DNA of 64,000 nt from Pararhizobium mangrovi (GTDB lineage: Bacteria; Pseudomonadota; Alphaproteobacteria; Rhizobiales; Rhizobiaceae): contig NZ_VHLH01000005.1 of NCBI RefSeq assembly GCF_006516965.1, forward strand, positions 62,001 through 126,000. Reading direction: 5' to 3'. Shown in pieces: positions 17,476 through 26,196 of the stretch. The translations under genes were made by a program, and so were the position numbers. The notes under the pieces are model-generated. The model searched no databases and was not told the DNA's origin. It worked only from the letters and a program-made list of their open reading frames with translations. Each line of letters begins with the position of its first letter. Within the stretch, counting starts at the first letter, position 1.

Positions 17476-17949
17476 ATGTTGAAACCGATCGTCGCCGCTT
17501 CGTTCGCGCTTGCCGCCATGGGCACCGTCGCCAATGCCGCTCCCGTCAAGATCGGGACGCTTACGTGCACGTCGCAGGGTGGCACCGGCTTCATCATCGG
17601 CTCGAACAAGAAGATTTCCTGCACGTACCGCTCCGGCAAGAACGACACGCAGGAGACTTATACGGGCGAAATCAAGAAGTTCGGTCTCGACATCGGCAAG
17701 ACCGGCAAGTCCGTCCTCGAGTGGGGCGTGCTCGTGCGCGAGAACAACAAGTACCAGCAGGGTTCGCTGGCCGGCACCTATCGCGGCGTCGGTGCGGATG
17801 CGAGCTTCGCTGCCGGTCTCGGCGCGAACCTGCTCATCGGCGGCAACAATACCGGCTTCGTGCTCCAGCCGCTCAGCGTTCAGGTGCAGCAGGGCGTGAA
17901 CCTTGCCGTCGGCGTTACGACGATCACGTTGCACCAGTCGGCCGGCTGA
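17476..17949 (+). CDS. DUF992 secreted protein
   Basis: A 157-residue exported protein. ATG 17476 lies six bases after AAGGAG; an in-frame ATG at 17461 overlaps that site and is less likely. A signal peptide (MLKPIVAASFALAAMGTVANA) precedes a mature beta-rich domain beginning APVKIGTLTCTSQGGTGFIIGSNKKISC, with two cysteines placed as in DUF992 proteins of Rhizobiales. Function is unknown. The 365 bases between the kinase and this gene contain no gene I can support. Confidence 0.85.
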   Translation: MLKPIVAASFALAAMGTVANAAPVKIGTLTCTSQGGTGFIIGSNKKISCTYRSGKNDTQETYTGEIKKFGLDIGKTGKSVLEWGVLVRENNKYQQGSLAGTYRGVGADASFAAGLGANLLIGGNNTGFVLQPLSVQVQQGVNLAVGVTTITLHQSAG

Positions 17950-17980
17950 GCCGCACCGCGGTAAAGCACGCATGACGAAA

Positions 17981-18013
17981 AACGGCCCGCCAAATCCGGC
18001 GGGCCGTTTTTTT
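17981..18013. terminator. Bidirectional rho-independent terminator
   Basis: AACGGCCCGCC (17981-17991) pairs with GGCGGGCCGTT (17998-18008) around a 6-nt loop, followed on the plus strand by seven T. A run of A on the left gives T on the minus strand, so it serves both the DUF992 gene and pntB, which converge here. Confidence 0.9.
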
Positions 18014-18039
18014 CCAGGCAACCATCGGAAGCCTTGCCT

Positions 18040-19437
18040 CTACGCATCGAGCGCCTTGACGATCTCCTCGGTCATCTTCTTGGCGTCGCCGAGCAGCATC
18101 ATCGTGCCGTCCTTGTAGAACAGCGTGTTGTCGATACCGGCGTAGCCGGCGCCGAGCGAGCGCTTGACGAAGAGGCAGGTCTTGGCCTTGTCGACGTCGA
18201 GGATCGGCATGCCATAGATCGGCGATGACTTGTCGTCGCGTGCTGCCGGGTTCGTCACGTCGTTGGCGCCGATGACATAGACGACGTCGGTCTGGGCGAA
18301 CTCCGAATTGATGTCGTCCAGTTCGAAGACTTCGTCATAGGGCACGTTCGCCTCGGCGAGCAGCACGTTCATGTGGCCCGGCATACGGCCTGCCACCGGA
18401 TGAATGGCGTACTTCACCTCGACATCCGCTTCCTTCAAAACGTCCGCCATCTCGCGCAGCGCATGCTGTGCCTGCGCGACGGCCATGCCGTAGCCGGGCA
18501 CGATGATGACGCGAGAAGCGTTCGACATCAGGAAGGCCGCATCGTCGGCCGAACCCTGCTTGACGGTCCGGTCGATGTCGTCCGTGCCGGCTGCCGCCTG
18601 ATCTCCGCCGAACCCGCCGAGGATGACGGAGATGAACGACCGGTTCATGCCCTTGCACATGATGTAGGAAAGGATCGCGCCGGACGAGCCGACGAGCGCG
18701 CCGGTGATGATGAGCGCCAGATTGCCGAGCGTGAAGCCGATGCCGGCGGCCGCCCAGCCCGAATAGGAGTTCAGCATCGAGATGACGACCGGCATGTCCG
18801 CACCGCCGATGGGCACGATCAGGAGCACTCCGAGCGCCAGCGCCACAAGCACGATCAGCCAGAAGAGCGTCGCCGAAGCGGTCGAGACCAGCGCGACGAT
18901 CAGCACGATCAGCAGGACGCCGAGCCCGGCGTTGATCGCGTGGCGCGAGGGCAGCATGATCGGCTTGCCGGACATGCGACCGTCGAGCTTGAGGAACGCG
19001 ATGATCGAGCCCGTGAAGGTGATCGCGCCGATGGCGACGCCGATCGACATTTCGACGAGCGCCTGGCCGTCGATCGCGCCGACCTCGCCGATGCCGAAGG
19101 ACGTTGGCGAATAGAGTGCGGCGGCGGCGACGAGCACGGCTGCGAGGCCGACCAGCGAGTGGAAGGCGGCAACGAGCTGCGGCATCGCCGTCATCGGAAT
19201 GCGCCTGGCGATATACGCGCCGACGCCACCGCCGATCGCGATGCCGAGCACGATCAGCACGAAATGCCCGAAGGACGGCACGGCGAGGAAGAGCGTGGTC
19301 AGGATGGCGATCGCCATGCCGACCATGCCGATCGTGTTGCCGCGCCGGCTCGTCGTCGGGTGCGACAGCCCGCGAAGGGCGAGAATGAACAGGACGCCCG
19401 AGACGAGGTAGAGGAACGCTGCGAAATTGGCCGACAT
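18040..19437 (-). CDS. pntB: NAD(P) transhydrogenase subunit beta
   Basis: A 465-residue protein: eight or so N-terminal TM helices (domain II part) starting MSANFAAFLYLVSGVLFILALRGLSHP and a C-terminal soluble NADP(H)-binding domain III with VIIVPGYGMAVAQAQHALREM and YAIHPVAGRMPGHMNVLLAEA. It couples hydride transfer from NADH to NADP+ with proton entry at the inner membrane. It is the last gene of the pnt operon. Confidence 0.98.
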   Translation of the reverse strand: MSANFAAFLYLVSGVLFILALRGLSHPTTSRRGNTIGMVGMAIAILTTLFLAVPSFGHFVLIVLGIAIGGGVGAYIARRIPMTAMPQLVAAFHSLVGLAAVLVAAAALYSPTSFGIGEVGAIDGQALVEMSIGVAIGAITFTGSIIAFLKLDGRMSGKPIMLPSRHAINAGLGVLLIVLIVALVSTASATLFWLIVLVALALGVLLIVPIGGADMPVVISMLNSYSGWAAAGIGFTLGNLALIITGALVGSSGAILSYIMCKGMNRSFISVILGGFGGDQAAAGTDDIDRTVKQGSADDAAFLMSNASRVIIVPGYGMAVAQAQHALREMADVLKEADVEVKYAIHPVAGRMPGHMNVLLAEANVPYDEVFELDDINSEFAQTDVVYVIGANDVTNPAARDDKSSPIYGMPILDVDKAKTCLFVKRSLGAGYAGIDNTLFYKDGTMMLLGDAKKMTEEIVKALDA

Positions 19438-19449
19438 CGTTTCGCCCCC

Positions 19450-19893
19450 CTACTTTTCTTTTTTCTTGTACATGGCGAGCATGCGCTGCGTGACCATGAA
19501 GCCGCCGACGATGTTCACCGACACGAGTACCAGGGCGATGAAGCCGAGCACCGAGGCGAAGCCGGAAGACGAGATGCCGACGGCGAGCAGCGCGCCGACG
19601 ACGATGACCGAGGAGATCGCGTTCGTGACCGCCATCAGCGGCGTATGCAGCGCCGGCGTCACCGACCAGACGACATAGTAGCCGACGAAGATCGCGAGCA
19701 CGAAGATGGCGAAGCGGAAGATGAACGGATCGATCGCCCCGCCGGAGACGCCGTGCGCGGCGGCCCCCGCCGCATCGGCCGTGACCTGCGCATGGTCGGC
19801 CGCCCCGTTGGCCACGGACTGCGCCGCGTCGCGCACCGCCTGAACGGCGCCGTCCAGCCTGTCGAGGGCCCGGTCGAGTGCCTCGCTCGCCAT
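19450..19893 (-). CDS. pntAB: NAD(P) transhydrogenase subunit alpha 2 (membrane part)
   Basis: A 147-residue protein with an alanine-rich, probably helical N-terminal stretch of about 50 residues followed by the conserved domain II helices ([60 protein letters not shown]). Splitting of PntA into soluble and membrane polypeptides is usual in alphaproteobacteria. The N-terminal amphipathic extension is longer than in many homologues. It lies 13 bases after pntAA and 12 bases before pntB. Confidence 0.95.
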   Translation of the reverse strand: MASEALDRALDRLDGAVQAVRDAAQSVANGAADHAQVTADAAGAAAHGVSGGAIDPFIFRFAIFVLAIFVGYYVVWSVTPALHTPLMAVTNAISSVIVVGALLAVGISSSGFASVLGFIALVLVSVNIVGGFMVTQRMLAMYKKKEK

Positions 19894-19906
19894 TTAGCTC
19901 TCCCCT

Positions 19907-21367
19907 TTACGTGTTCGTTTCGTCGTTGCCGGATCGTGTATCGCCCGGCGTGCCGGTGGATGCGCCGTCCGGCGCGTCACCCGATGGTTCGTCCAACTTC
20001 TTCGCCGGAGCGTCATCCGCCTCGCCGGACGTTTCCGCCGGCGTGGCGGTAGCTGCCTCGGTGCCGGACGCCTTTATGTCGGACGCCCTAGTGTCGGACG
20101 CTTTCGCACCGGATGTCCCGGCACCGGCCTCATTGGCACCGCCCGTCTTGCGCCCGGCTGGGCGCGATCCCTTGCCGGAACCGGACTTCGCCTTCGCGGC
20201 GTCGTCCGTCTGCGCGCTTTCCGGCTCGGCCTTCGCAGCGGACTGGAAGTTTTCGTGCACGACCTTGCCGTCACGCGTCAGCATCGTCGCCTTAACGATC
20301 TGATCCTCCGGATCGAGCTTGATCTCCTTCGTTTCCTTGTCGATCAGCGCTTCGAGGAAGGTGAAGAGGTTCTTGGCGTAGAGGACCGATGCCGAGGTGG
20401 CGATCCGGCCGGCCATGTTCGTGTAGCCGACGACGCGCACGCCCTCGACATCCACGACCTTGCCGGGCTCGGAGCCCTCGATGTTGCCGCCGCGCTCGAC
20501 CGCGAGGTCGACGGCGACCGAACCGGGCTTCATCGATTTCAGCATCGCCCGCGAAACGAGCTTCGGTGCCGGCCGGCCCGGAATGAGCGCGGTGGTGATC
20601 ACCATGTCCTGCTTCGCCACGTGTTCGGCGATCAGTTCGGCCTGCTTCTCCTGGTATTCCTTCGACATCTCGCGGGCATAACCGCCCGCGGTCTCGGCCT
20701 GCCTGAACTCCTCGTCCTCGACGGCCACGAACTTGGCGCCGAGCGAGGCGACCTGCTCCTTGGCTGCCGGGCGAACGTCGCTCGCCGAGACCGAACCGCC
20801 GAGCCGGCGGGCCGTCGCGATCGCCTGAAGCCCGGCGACGCCAGCGCCCATGACGAAGACGCGTGCTGCCGGCACGGTGCCTGCCGCCGTCATCATCATC
20901 GGCATCGCGCGGTCGAATTCCGACGCCGCTTCGATTACCGCCTGATAGCCGGCGAGGTTCGCCTGCGAGGAAAGCACGTCCATCGATTGGGCGCGGGTGA
21001 TGCGCGGCAGAAGCTCCATGGAAAAGGCGGTGACACCCGCCTTCGCCAGCGCCGCGATCGCCGCATCGTTGTCGAAGGGATTCATCAGCGCGATGACGAG
21101 CGCGCCGGACTTGTAGGCCTGCATCTCGGCCGCCGACGGGCGGCGCACCTTGAGCACGACGTCGGCGCGGCCGGCATCCTTCGCCTCGACGAGTTCGGCG
21201 CCCGCCTCCTCGAAGGCGGCATCGGGAATACGCGACCCCTCGCCCGCGCCGCGCTCGAGAAGGACGTCGAAGCCGAGCCCCTTCATGCGCTTCACGGTTT
21301 CGAGCGAAGCGGCGACGCGCGGTTCCCCGGCGTCCGCCTCACGGGCGACGAAGACGGTGGTTGCCAT
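19907..21367 (-). CDS. pntAA: NAD(P) transhydrogenase subunit alpha 1 (NAD-binding) with long disordered tail
   Basis: A 486-residue protein whose first 380 residues form the NAD(H)-binding domain I, related to alanine dehydrogenase: MNPFDN near 96-101, GAGVAGLQAIATARRLG at about 175-191, VDLAVERGGNIEG at about 286-298. Soluble PntAA proteins are usually near 375-390 residues. Here about 105 extra C-terminal residues, rich in A, G, T, D, K and S, carry runs such as GAKASDTRASDIKASGTEAA; they look disordered and may tether the soluble domain. The frame is continuous and GC-rich, so a frameshift is not the cause. Confidence 0.96.
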   Translation of the reverse strand: MATTVFVAREADAGEPRVAASLETVKRMKGLGFDVLLERGAGEGSRIPDAAFEEAGAELVEAKDAGRADVVLKVRRPSAAEMQAYKSGALVIALMNPFDNDAAIAALAKAGVTAFSMELLPRITRAQSMDVLSSQANLAGYQAVIEAASEFDRAMPMMMTAAGTVPAARVFVMGAGVAGLQAIATARRLGGSVSASDVRPAAKEQVASLGAKFVAVEDEEFRQAETAGGYAREMSKEYQEKQAELIAEHVAKQDMVITTALIPGRPAPKLVSRAMLKSMKPGSVAVDLAVERGGNIEGSEPGKVVDVEGVRVVGYTNMAGRIATSASVLYAKNLFTFLEALIDKETKEIKLDPEDQIVKATMLTRDGKVVHENFQSAAKAEPESAQTDDAAKAKSGSGKGSRPAGRKTGGANEAGAGTSGAKASDTRASDIKASGTEAATATPAETSGEADDAPAKKLDEPSGDAPDGASTGTPGDTRSGNDETNT

Positions 21368-21556
21368 GAAGCTTTTCCCCCGGATGCATTCTCATCAAGC
21401 GTTCCGCGCGCCCCGATGCGGCGCGCCGGTCGATCGGTCCGCAGAGGGACCGCAAGGCAGTTCGTTGTCCCGTCCCCTTCGGGACGTTCCTTCGTCATCC
21501 CGGTCCGTAGCGCCCTTCTTTGGGGCGCCGGCCGGTCGGCGGACGGCAGCGCGGCG

Positions 21557-21781
21557 TCAGCGCAGCAGCATGTATCCGACGGCGGTGAGGATGACGAGCA
21601 GGATGAAAGCAGGAATGAAGCCGGCGCCGGCGAGGAAGCCGAAGGCCATCGCGATCAAGAGCGTCGCCACGTGCATGGCGCCGTACTTCGCGATGTTGGT
21701 GAAGACGTTGTAGCTCTTCTCGTGCTCCTCGTAGTCCATCTCCGCGCCGAGTTCGGCGGGATGGCTTTGCTGCGCACCCAT
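21557..21781 (-). CDS. aa3-type cytochrome c oxidase subunit IV-like small membrane protein
   Basis: A 74-residue protein. ATG 21781 follows GGGAGG at six bases; the alternative start at 21787 would overlap that site. It has a soluble N-terminus with AEMDYEEHEKSYNVFTNI, a pattern typical of the bacterial aa3 CcO subunit IV family, then one or two hydrophobic segments (VATLLIAMAFGFLAGAGF, IPAFILLVILTAVGYMLL). It is the first gene on this strand upstream of pntAA, 190 bases away; the same neighbourhood is common in Rhizobiales. It may serve the respiratory chain or the transhydrogenase itself. Confidence 0.85.
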   Translation of the reverse strand: MGAQQSHPAELGAEMDYEEHEKSYNVFTNIAKYGAMHVATLLIAMAFGFLAGAGFIPAFILLVILTAVGYMLLR

Positions 21782-22152
21782 GACCATCCTCCCGTGAAAG
21801 AGTCGGGCCAAGGCTTACACAAGGCGTGCCCCGAAGGCAACACAATGTCGCAGGGCGCAATGCCGCAGACCGACTGTCCCCGGCTGGCGCGCAATACCGA
21901 TTTCGAAGCATTGTTGCGTGCGGACGGACGAACCCTTCCGCGAATACTTTTTGCACGCTCCACTTTCGCAACGATCGCACATCATGTATCGCGGCGCCGG
22001 GTCGGACCGTTTCCCGAAGCCTCGGGATGTATCGGCCGCTGCCCGGCGCGATCGTCGTATGCCGACGCAACGCCGGTCGCGAGGACACCATCCACAAGCC
22101 ACGACGGCTCGAAGCGAGCGCGAAACCGCTCCGCGAAGGGCGGAAGAAACCG

Positions 22153-22791
22153 ATGAACGCATTGCTTGCCGTCAGCCGTACCATCGATCGCGTGACGACG
22201 CTCGCCGGCAAGTCCGTCGCCTGGCTGGTACTCGCCTCCGTGCTCGTCAGCGCGGTCAACGCCGTCGTGCGCAAGGTTTTCGACATGTCGTCGAACGCTT
22301 GGCTGGAACTGCAGTGGTACCTGTTCGGCGCCGTCTTCATGCTGGCCGCCGCATGGACGCTGAAGCGCAACGAGCATGTGCGCGTCGACGTGATTTCCGG
22401 CTACCTGCCGCGGCGCGCGCGCACCTGGATCGACTTCCTCGGCCACCTGTTCGTGCTCCTGCCCTTCACCGGCGTGATGATCAAGCTCCTGACGCCCTAC
22501 GTCATCCGCTCCTTCGAAAGCGGCGAATATTCGCCGAACGCCGGCGGCCTCATCCTGTGGCCGGCGAAGGCGCTGCTGCTCGCCGGCTTCGTGCTGCTCT
22601 TTCTCCAGGCGATCTCGGAACTGTGCAAGAAGGCGGCCATCCTCTTCTTCGGCGCGCCCGACGAGGAGATCGAAGAGGAAGGCGCACACCCGACCATGGA
22701 AGAGGTGGAGGATTTCGAATCCGAAGCCGCCTATGGCGACGAACTCGGAACGCGGGCCGGCCGCGCCGCGAACGGGGGGACCGGCTCGTGA
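22153..22791 (+). CDS. TRAP transporter small permease subunit (DctQ-like)
   Basis: A 212-residue membrane protein with four TM helices: VAWLVLASVLVSAVNAVVRKVF, WLELQWYLFGAVFMLAAAW, FLGHLFVLLPFTGVMIKLL and KALLLAGFVLLFLQAISELC. The helix-2 ELQWYLFG and HVRVDVISGYLPRRARTWIDF motifs are typical of DctQ. A charged C-terminal tail of about 45 residues (EEIEEEGAHPTMEEVEDFES...) follows. The 370 bases upstream, between it and the divergent small gene, show no gene. Confidence 0.92.
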   Translation: MNALLAVSRTIDRVTTLAGKSVAWLVLASVLVSAVNAVVRKVFDMSSNAWLELQWYLFGAVFMLAAAWTLKRNEHVRVDVISGYLPRRARTWIDFLGHLFVLLPFTGVMIKLLTPYVIRSFESGEYSPNAGGLILWPAKALLLAGFVLLFLQAISELCKKAAILFFGAPDEEIEEEGAHPTMEEVEDFESEAAYGDELGTRAGRAANGGTGS

Positions 22792-24767
22792 TCCCCTTCA
22801 TTGCGGAAAACCTCGCGCCGATCATGTTCGCGACGCTGGTGCTGTTGCTCCTGCTCGGCTACCCGGTGGCCTTCACGCTCGCCGGCACGGGGCTGTTCTT
22901 CTTCGCGATCGGCGTCGAACTCGCTCCCTATTCGGGCGACCAGATCCATCTGTTCTGGCCGCTCCTGCAGGCCCTGCCGAACCGCTTCTTCGGCGGTGTG
23001 ATGGCGAACAGTACGCTGCTTGCCGTGCCCTTCTTCACCTTCATGGGCCTGATTCTCGAGCGATCGGGCATGGCCGAGGATCTGCTGGAGACGATCGGCC
23101 AGCTCTTCGGTCCGGTGCGCGGCGGGCTCGCCTACGCCGTGATCTTCGTCGGCGCCCTGCTCGCCGCGACGACGGGCGTCGTCGCCGCCTCCGTCATCGC
23201 CATGGGGCTCATCTCGCTGCCGATCATGCTGCGCTACGGTTACGACCGGAAGCTTGCCGCCGGCGCCATCGTCGCGTCGGGCACGCTGGCGCAGATCATT
23301 CCGCCCTCGCTGGTGCTGATCGTGCTTGCCGACCAGCTCGGCCGGTCGGTCGGCGACATGTATTCCGGCGCGCTCGTGCCCGGCCTCATGCTTTCGAGCT
23401 TCTACGTGCTCTACGTCGTCGCCATCACCTTCGTGCGCGCGCGTTCGGCGCCGGCCCTGCCGCCAGAAGCGCGCACGCTCGGACGCGGCATCCTCTCGCT
23501 TCTCGTGGCACTCGTCGCCGCGGTGGTGATCGCCTACGCCGCGACGCGCTATTTCGACGGGCGGCTCGCACGCGGCGCCGGCGTGTGGGGCGCGGTCACC
23601 GGCATCCTTGCGATCTACGTTGCAGCACTCGTCAACAAGGCGATGAAGCGCGGCTTCATGTCCTATCTCGCGCAGCAGGTGATCATCGTCATGATCCCGC
23701 CGCTGGCGCTGATCTTCCTCGTGCTCGGCACCATCTTCCTCGGCATCGCGACGCCGACGGAAGGCGGTGCGATGGGCGCGGTCGGCGCGCTGGTGCTTGC
23801 CTTTTCCAAGCGCCGCTTCTCGCTCGACCTGCTCGTCCAGGCGATGCAGTCGACGACGAAGCTTTCCGCCTTCGTGCTGTTCATCCTGATCGGCAGCCGG
23901 GTCTTTTCGCTCACCTTCTACGGGGTCAACGGACATCTGTGGGTGGAGCACCTGCTGACGAGCGTGCCGGGCGGCGAGACCGGCTTCCTGATCGCCGTCA
24001 ACGCCATCGTCTTCGTCCTCGCCTTCTTCCTCGACTTCTTCGAGCTCGCCTTCATCATCGTGCCGCTGCTGGCGCCGGTGGCGGACAAGCTCGGCATCGA
24101 CCTCATCTGGTTCGGCGTGCTTTTGGCGATCAACATGCAGACGTCGTTCATGCATCCGCCTTTCGGCTTCGCACTGTTCTACCTGCGCTCCGTCGCGCCG
24201 CGCACGGACTATATCGACCGGGTGACGGGCGAACGGACCGCCGGCATCCGCACGAGCCAGATCTATCTCGGCGCCATCCCCTTCGTGTGCATCCAGATCG
24301 CGATGATCGCCATCACGCTCGCCTTCCCCGGCATCGTGATGCGCTACAAGGCAACGCCCGAACCCGCACCCGCCGCAAGCGCGCCGGCCACCCCGGGAAA
24401 AACGTCGAAGCCCGCATCGGGTGGCTCGTCAGGCAATGGCGGCAACGAATTCGGCCTGCCGCCGCTCGGCGACGACAGCGGGTTCGGCTCCGGCGGCGGC
24501 AATGGCAATGGCAACGACACCGATACGGGCCTGCCCGGTCTCGGCCCGCTCGAGGGCAACGGCTCGAACGACGATTCCGGCCTCGGGGCGGCACCGGATT
24601 TCAGCGCCGGCAAGGATCGGGGACAGGATGGCTCGGGGCTCGACCAGCCCCCATCCTTCGGTGACGGCGATACCGATAGCCCTTCCAGCGGGAGAAAGAA
24701 GAACACGCCGAACGGCAACGCCGATCCCGGATCGGACGATCTTTCGGCGCCGCCCTCCTTCAAATGA
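22788..24767 (+). CDS. TRAP transporter large permease subunit (DctM-like) with long disordered C-terminal tail
   Basis: GTG 22788 overlaps the stop of the small permease gene (GTGA). The 659-residue product has the DctM fold over residues 1 to about 522: LLLLGYPVAFTLAGTGLFFF, ANSTLLAVPFFTFMG, GTLAQIIPPSLVLIV and TPTEGGAMGAVGAL. It uses an ion gradient to drive uptake of the ligand held by the binding protein encoded downstream on the other strand. The last roughly 135 residues are rich in G, N, D, S and P (GGGNGNGNDTDTGLPG) with no hydrophobic segment, which is unusual for DctM and looks intrinsically disordered. Confidence 0.94.
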   Translation: MIPFIAENLAPIMFATLVLLLLLGYPVAFTLAGTGLFFFAIGVELAPYSGDQIHLFWPLLQALPNRFFGGVMANSTLLAVPFFTFMGLILERSGMAEDLLETIGQLFGPVRGGLAYAVIFVGALLAATTGVVAASVIAMGLISLPIMLRYGYDRKLAAGAIVASGTLAQIIPPSLVLIVLADQLGRSVGDMYSGALVPGLMLSSFYVLYVVAITFVRARSAPALPPEARTLGRGILSLLVALVAAVVIAYAATRYFDGRLARGAGVWGAVTGILAIYVAALVNKAMKRGFMSYLAQQVIIVMIPPLALIFLVLGTIFLGIATPTEGGAMGAVGALVLAFSKRRFSLDLLVQAMQSTTKLSAFVLFILIGSRVFSLTFYGVNGHLWVEHLLTSVPGGETGFLIAVNAIVFVLAFFLDFFELAFIIVPLLAPVADKLGIDLIWFGVLLAINMQTSFMHPPFGFALFYLRSVAPRTDYIDRVTGERTAGIRTSQIYLGAIPFVCIQIAMIAITLAFPGIVMRYKATPEPAPAASAPATPGKTSKPASGGSSGNGGNEFGLPPLGDDSGFGSGGGNGNGNDTDTGLPGLGPLEGNGSNDDSGLGAAPDFSAGKDRGQDGSGLDQPPSFGDGDTDSPSSGRKKNTPNGNADPGSDDLSAPPSFK

Positions 24768-24786
24768 ACCTTTCGACGGGAAAGAA

Positions 24787-24818
24787 AAAGCCCGGGTACC
24801 GCGAGGCACCCGGGCTTT
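24787..24818. terminator. Rho-independent terminator between convergent TRAP genes
   Basis: AAAGCCCGGGT (24787-24797) and ACCCGGGCTTT (24808-24818) form a perfect 11-bp stem with a 10-nt loop. On the minus strand it is followed by five T, so it ends the binding-protein transcript; it can also slow the plus-strand permease transcript. Confidence 0.88.
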
Positions 24819-24867
24819 CCATTCATGGTCGGCTCTTGCCAAGCCGGCGATGCACCGAAGGGTAGGT

Positions 24868-25989
24868 TCAGCCCTTGACCTTGAGCGCCCCCTCGCGCTG
24901 CTTGATCATCATGAAATGGTCGAAGCCGTACTGGGCGACCTGCTCCCACAGGAACGCCTCGTTGCGGAAGTCGGTCATGGAATCGTAGAGCTTCTTGAAG
25001 TCGGCGTTCTTGGCGCAGAGGTCGTCGTAGATCCCCTGCGCGGCGTCGAAGGCGGCGTTGAGGATATCGTTCGACATCGGCCGCAGAACGGCACCGTCGG
25101 AGACGAGCTTCTTCAGCGCCGGCGGATTGCGATAGTCGTAGGTCGCGAGCATCTCGCTGTTGGCAGCCGAGGACGCGGTCTTGAGAAGCGTCTTGTATTG
25201 GTCCGGCAGGTCGTTCCACTTGTCGAGATTGACCATGGTGTGGAGCGCGGCACCGCCCTCCCAGAAGGCCGGGTAGTAGTAATACTTCGCGACCTTGTAG
25301 AAGCCGAGCTTCTGGTCGTCGTAGGGACCGACGAATTCCACGGCGTCGAGCGTACCCTGTTCCAGTGCCGAATAGATGTCGCCGGCGGCGATCTGCTGCG
25401 GCACGACCCCAAGCTTTTCCATCACCTGCCCGGCGAGACCGGCGATGCGCATCTTCAGGCCCTTGAGATCGTCGACCGACTTGATCTCCTTGCGGTACCA
25501 GCCGCCCATCTGCGCGCCGGTATTGCCGGCCGGCATGGCGTAGACGTTCGCTTCCTTCTTGAAGAAGTCGTTGAGCAGCGTCATGCCGTCGCCTTGATAG
25601 AACCAAGCGTTTTCCTGACGCGCGTTCAGGCCGAACGGCACCGCGGTGCCGAAGGCGTAGGCAGGGTTCTTGCCGACATAGTAATAGGGTGCGGTGTGGC
25701 AGAGCTCGACGGTGCCGTTCGAGGCAGCATCGAGCGCTTCGAGCCCGGGCACGATCTCGCCGGCGGCGAAGACCTGGATGTCGAAATTGCCGTCGCTCGC
25801 CTCGCGGATGCGCTTGGTCATCTCGACCGAGGTATTGAAGATGGAGTCGATCGACTTCGGGAACGACGAGGTCATCCGCCAGTTGATCTTGGGATTGGAC
25901 TGCGCGAGCGCGGGTGCGGCAAGCGACGATGCGGCGGCCGCACCGAGCCCGGCCGTACCGGCCTGCTTGAAGAATGAACGACGATCCAT
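24868..25989 (-). CDS. TRAP transporter substrate-binding protein, keto-acid (TakP-like) class, Tat-exported
   Basis: A 373-residue DctP-family protein. ATG 25989 follows GGGAGGGTACCC. The N-terminus MDRRSFFKQAGTAGLG is a twin-arginine signal, consistent with export of a folded protein, followed by AAPALAQSNPKINWRMTSSFPKS. The HTAPYYYVGKNPAYAFGTAVPFGL and EFVGPYDDQKLGFYKVAKYYYYPAFWEGG segments match the group that includes the 2-oxoacid-binding TakP. It is encoded opposite to and convergent with its permease genes, an arrangement that allows separate expression. Confidence 0.93.
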   Translation of the reverse strand: MDRRSFFKQAGTAGLGAAAASSLAAPALAQSNPKINWRMTSSFPKSIDSIFNTSVEMTKRIREASDGNFDIQVFAAGEIVPGLEALDAASNGTVELCHTAPYYYVGKNPAYAFGTAVPFGLNARQENAWFYQGDGMTLLNDFFKKEANVYAMPAGNTGAQMGGWYRKEIKSVDDLKGLKMRIAGLAGQVMEKLGVVPQQIAAGDIYSALEQGTLDAVEFVGPYDDQKLGFYKVAKYYYYPAFWEGGAALHTMVNLDKWNDLPDQYKTLLKTASSAANSEMLATYDYRNPPALKKLVSDGAVLRPMSNDILNAAFDAAQGIYDDLCAKNADFKKLYDSMTDFRNEAFLWEQVAQYGFDHFMMIKQREGALKVKG

Positions 25990-26068
25990 GGGTACCCTCC
26001 CCGGTTTTCTTGTCGGTTCTGCGCACGCCTCCCTCCCGAATGGCGACCGGCGTGCGCGCGTGCGGCAC

Positions 26069-26097
26069 TCATAACCATTTCGCCCGCGCACTGGCAA
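26069..26097 (-). promoter_or_regulatory. Predicted promoter of the TRAP binding-protein gene
   Basis: On the minus strand TTGCCA (26092-26097) and TTATGA (26069-26074) are separated by 17 bases, about 80 bases upstream of the start at 25989. Confidence 0.4.
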
Positions 26098-26196
26098 GCA
26101 CGCCGCCGCGCGTGGCCAGCCTTGAATTTTACGGCCGGGCGCGCCAGAAATCCGCCGGTACGCCGGAATTCCGCCCGTACGAAGGAGACCCGCCGA

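Noticed and set aside
18373-20052. A 559-codon plus-strand frame opposite pntB and pntAB.
   Set aside because: Highly charged RHDE-rich translation typical of a shadow frame; the opposite strand encodes transhydrogenase subunits with conserved motifs.
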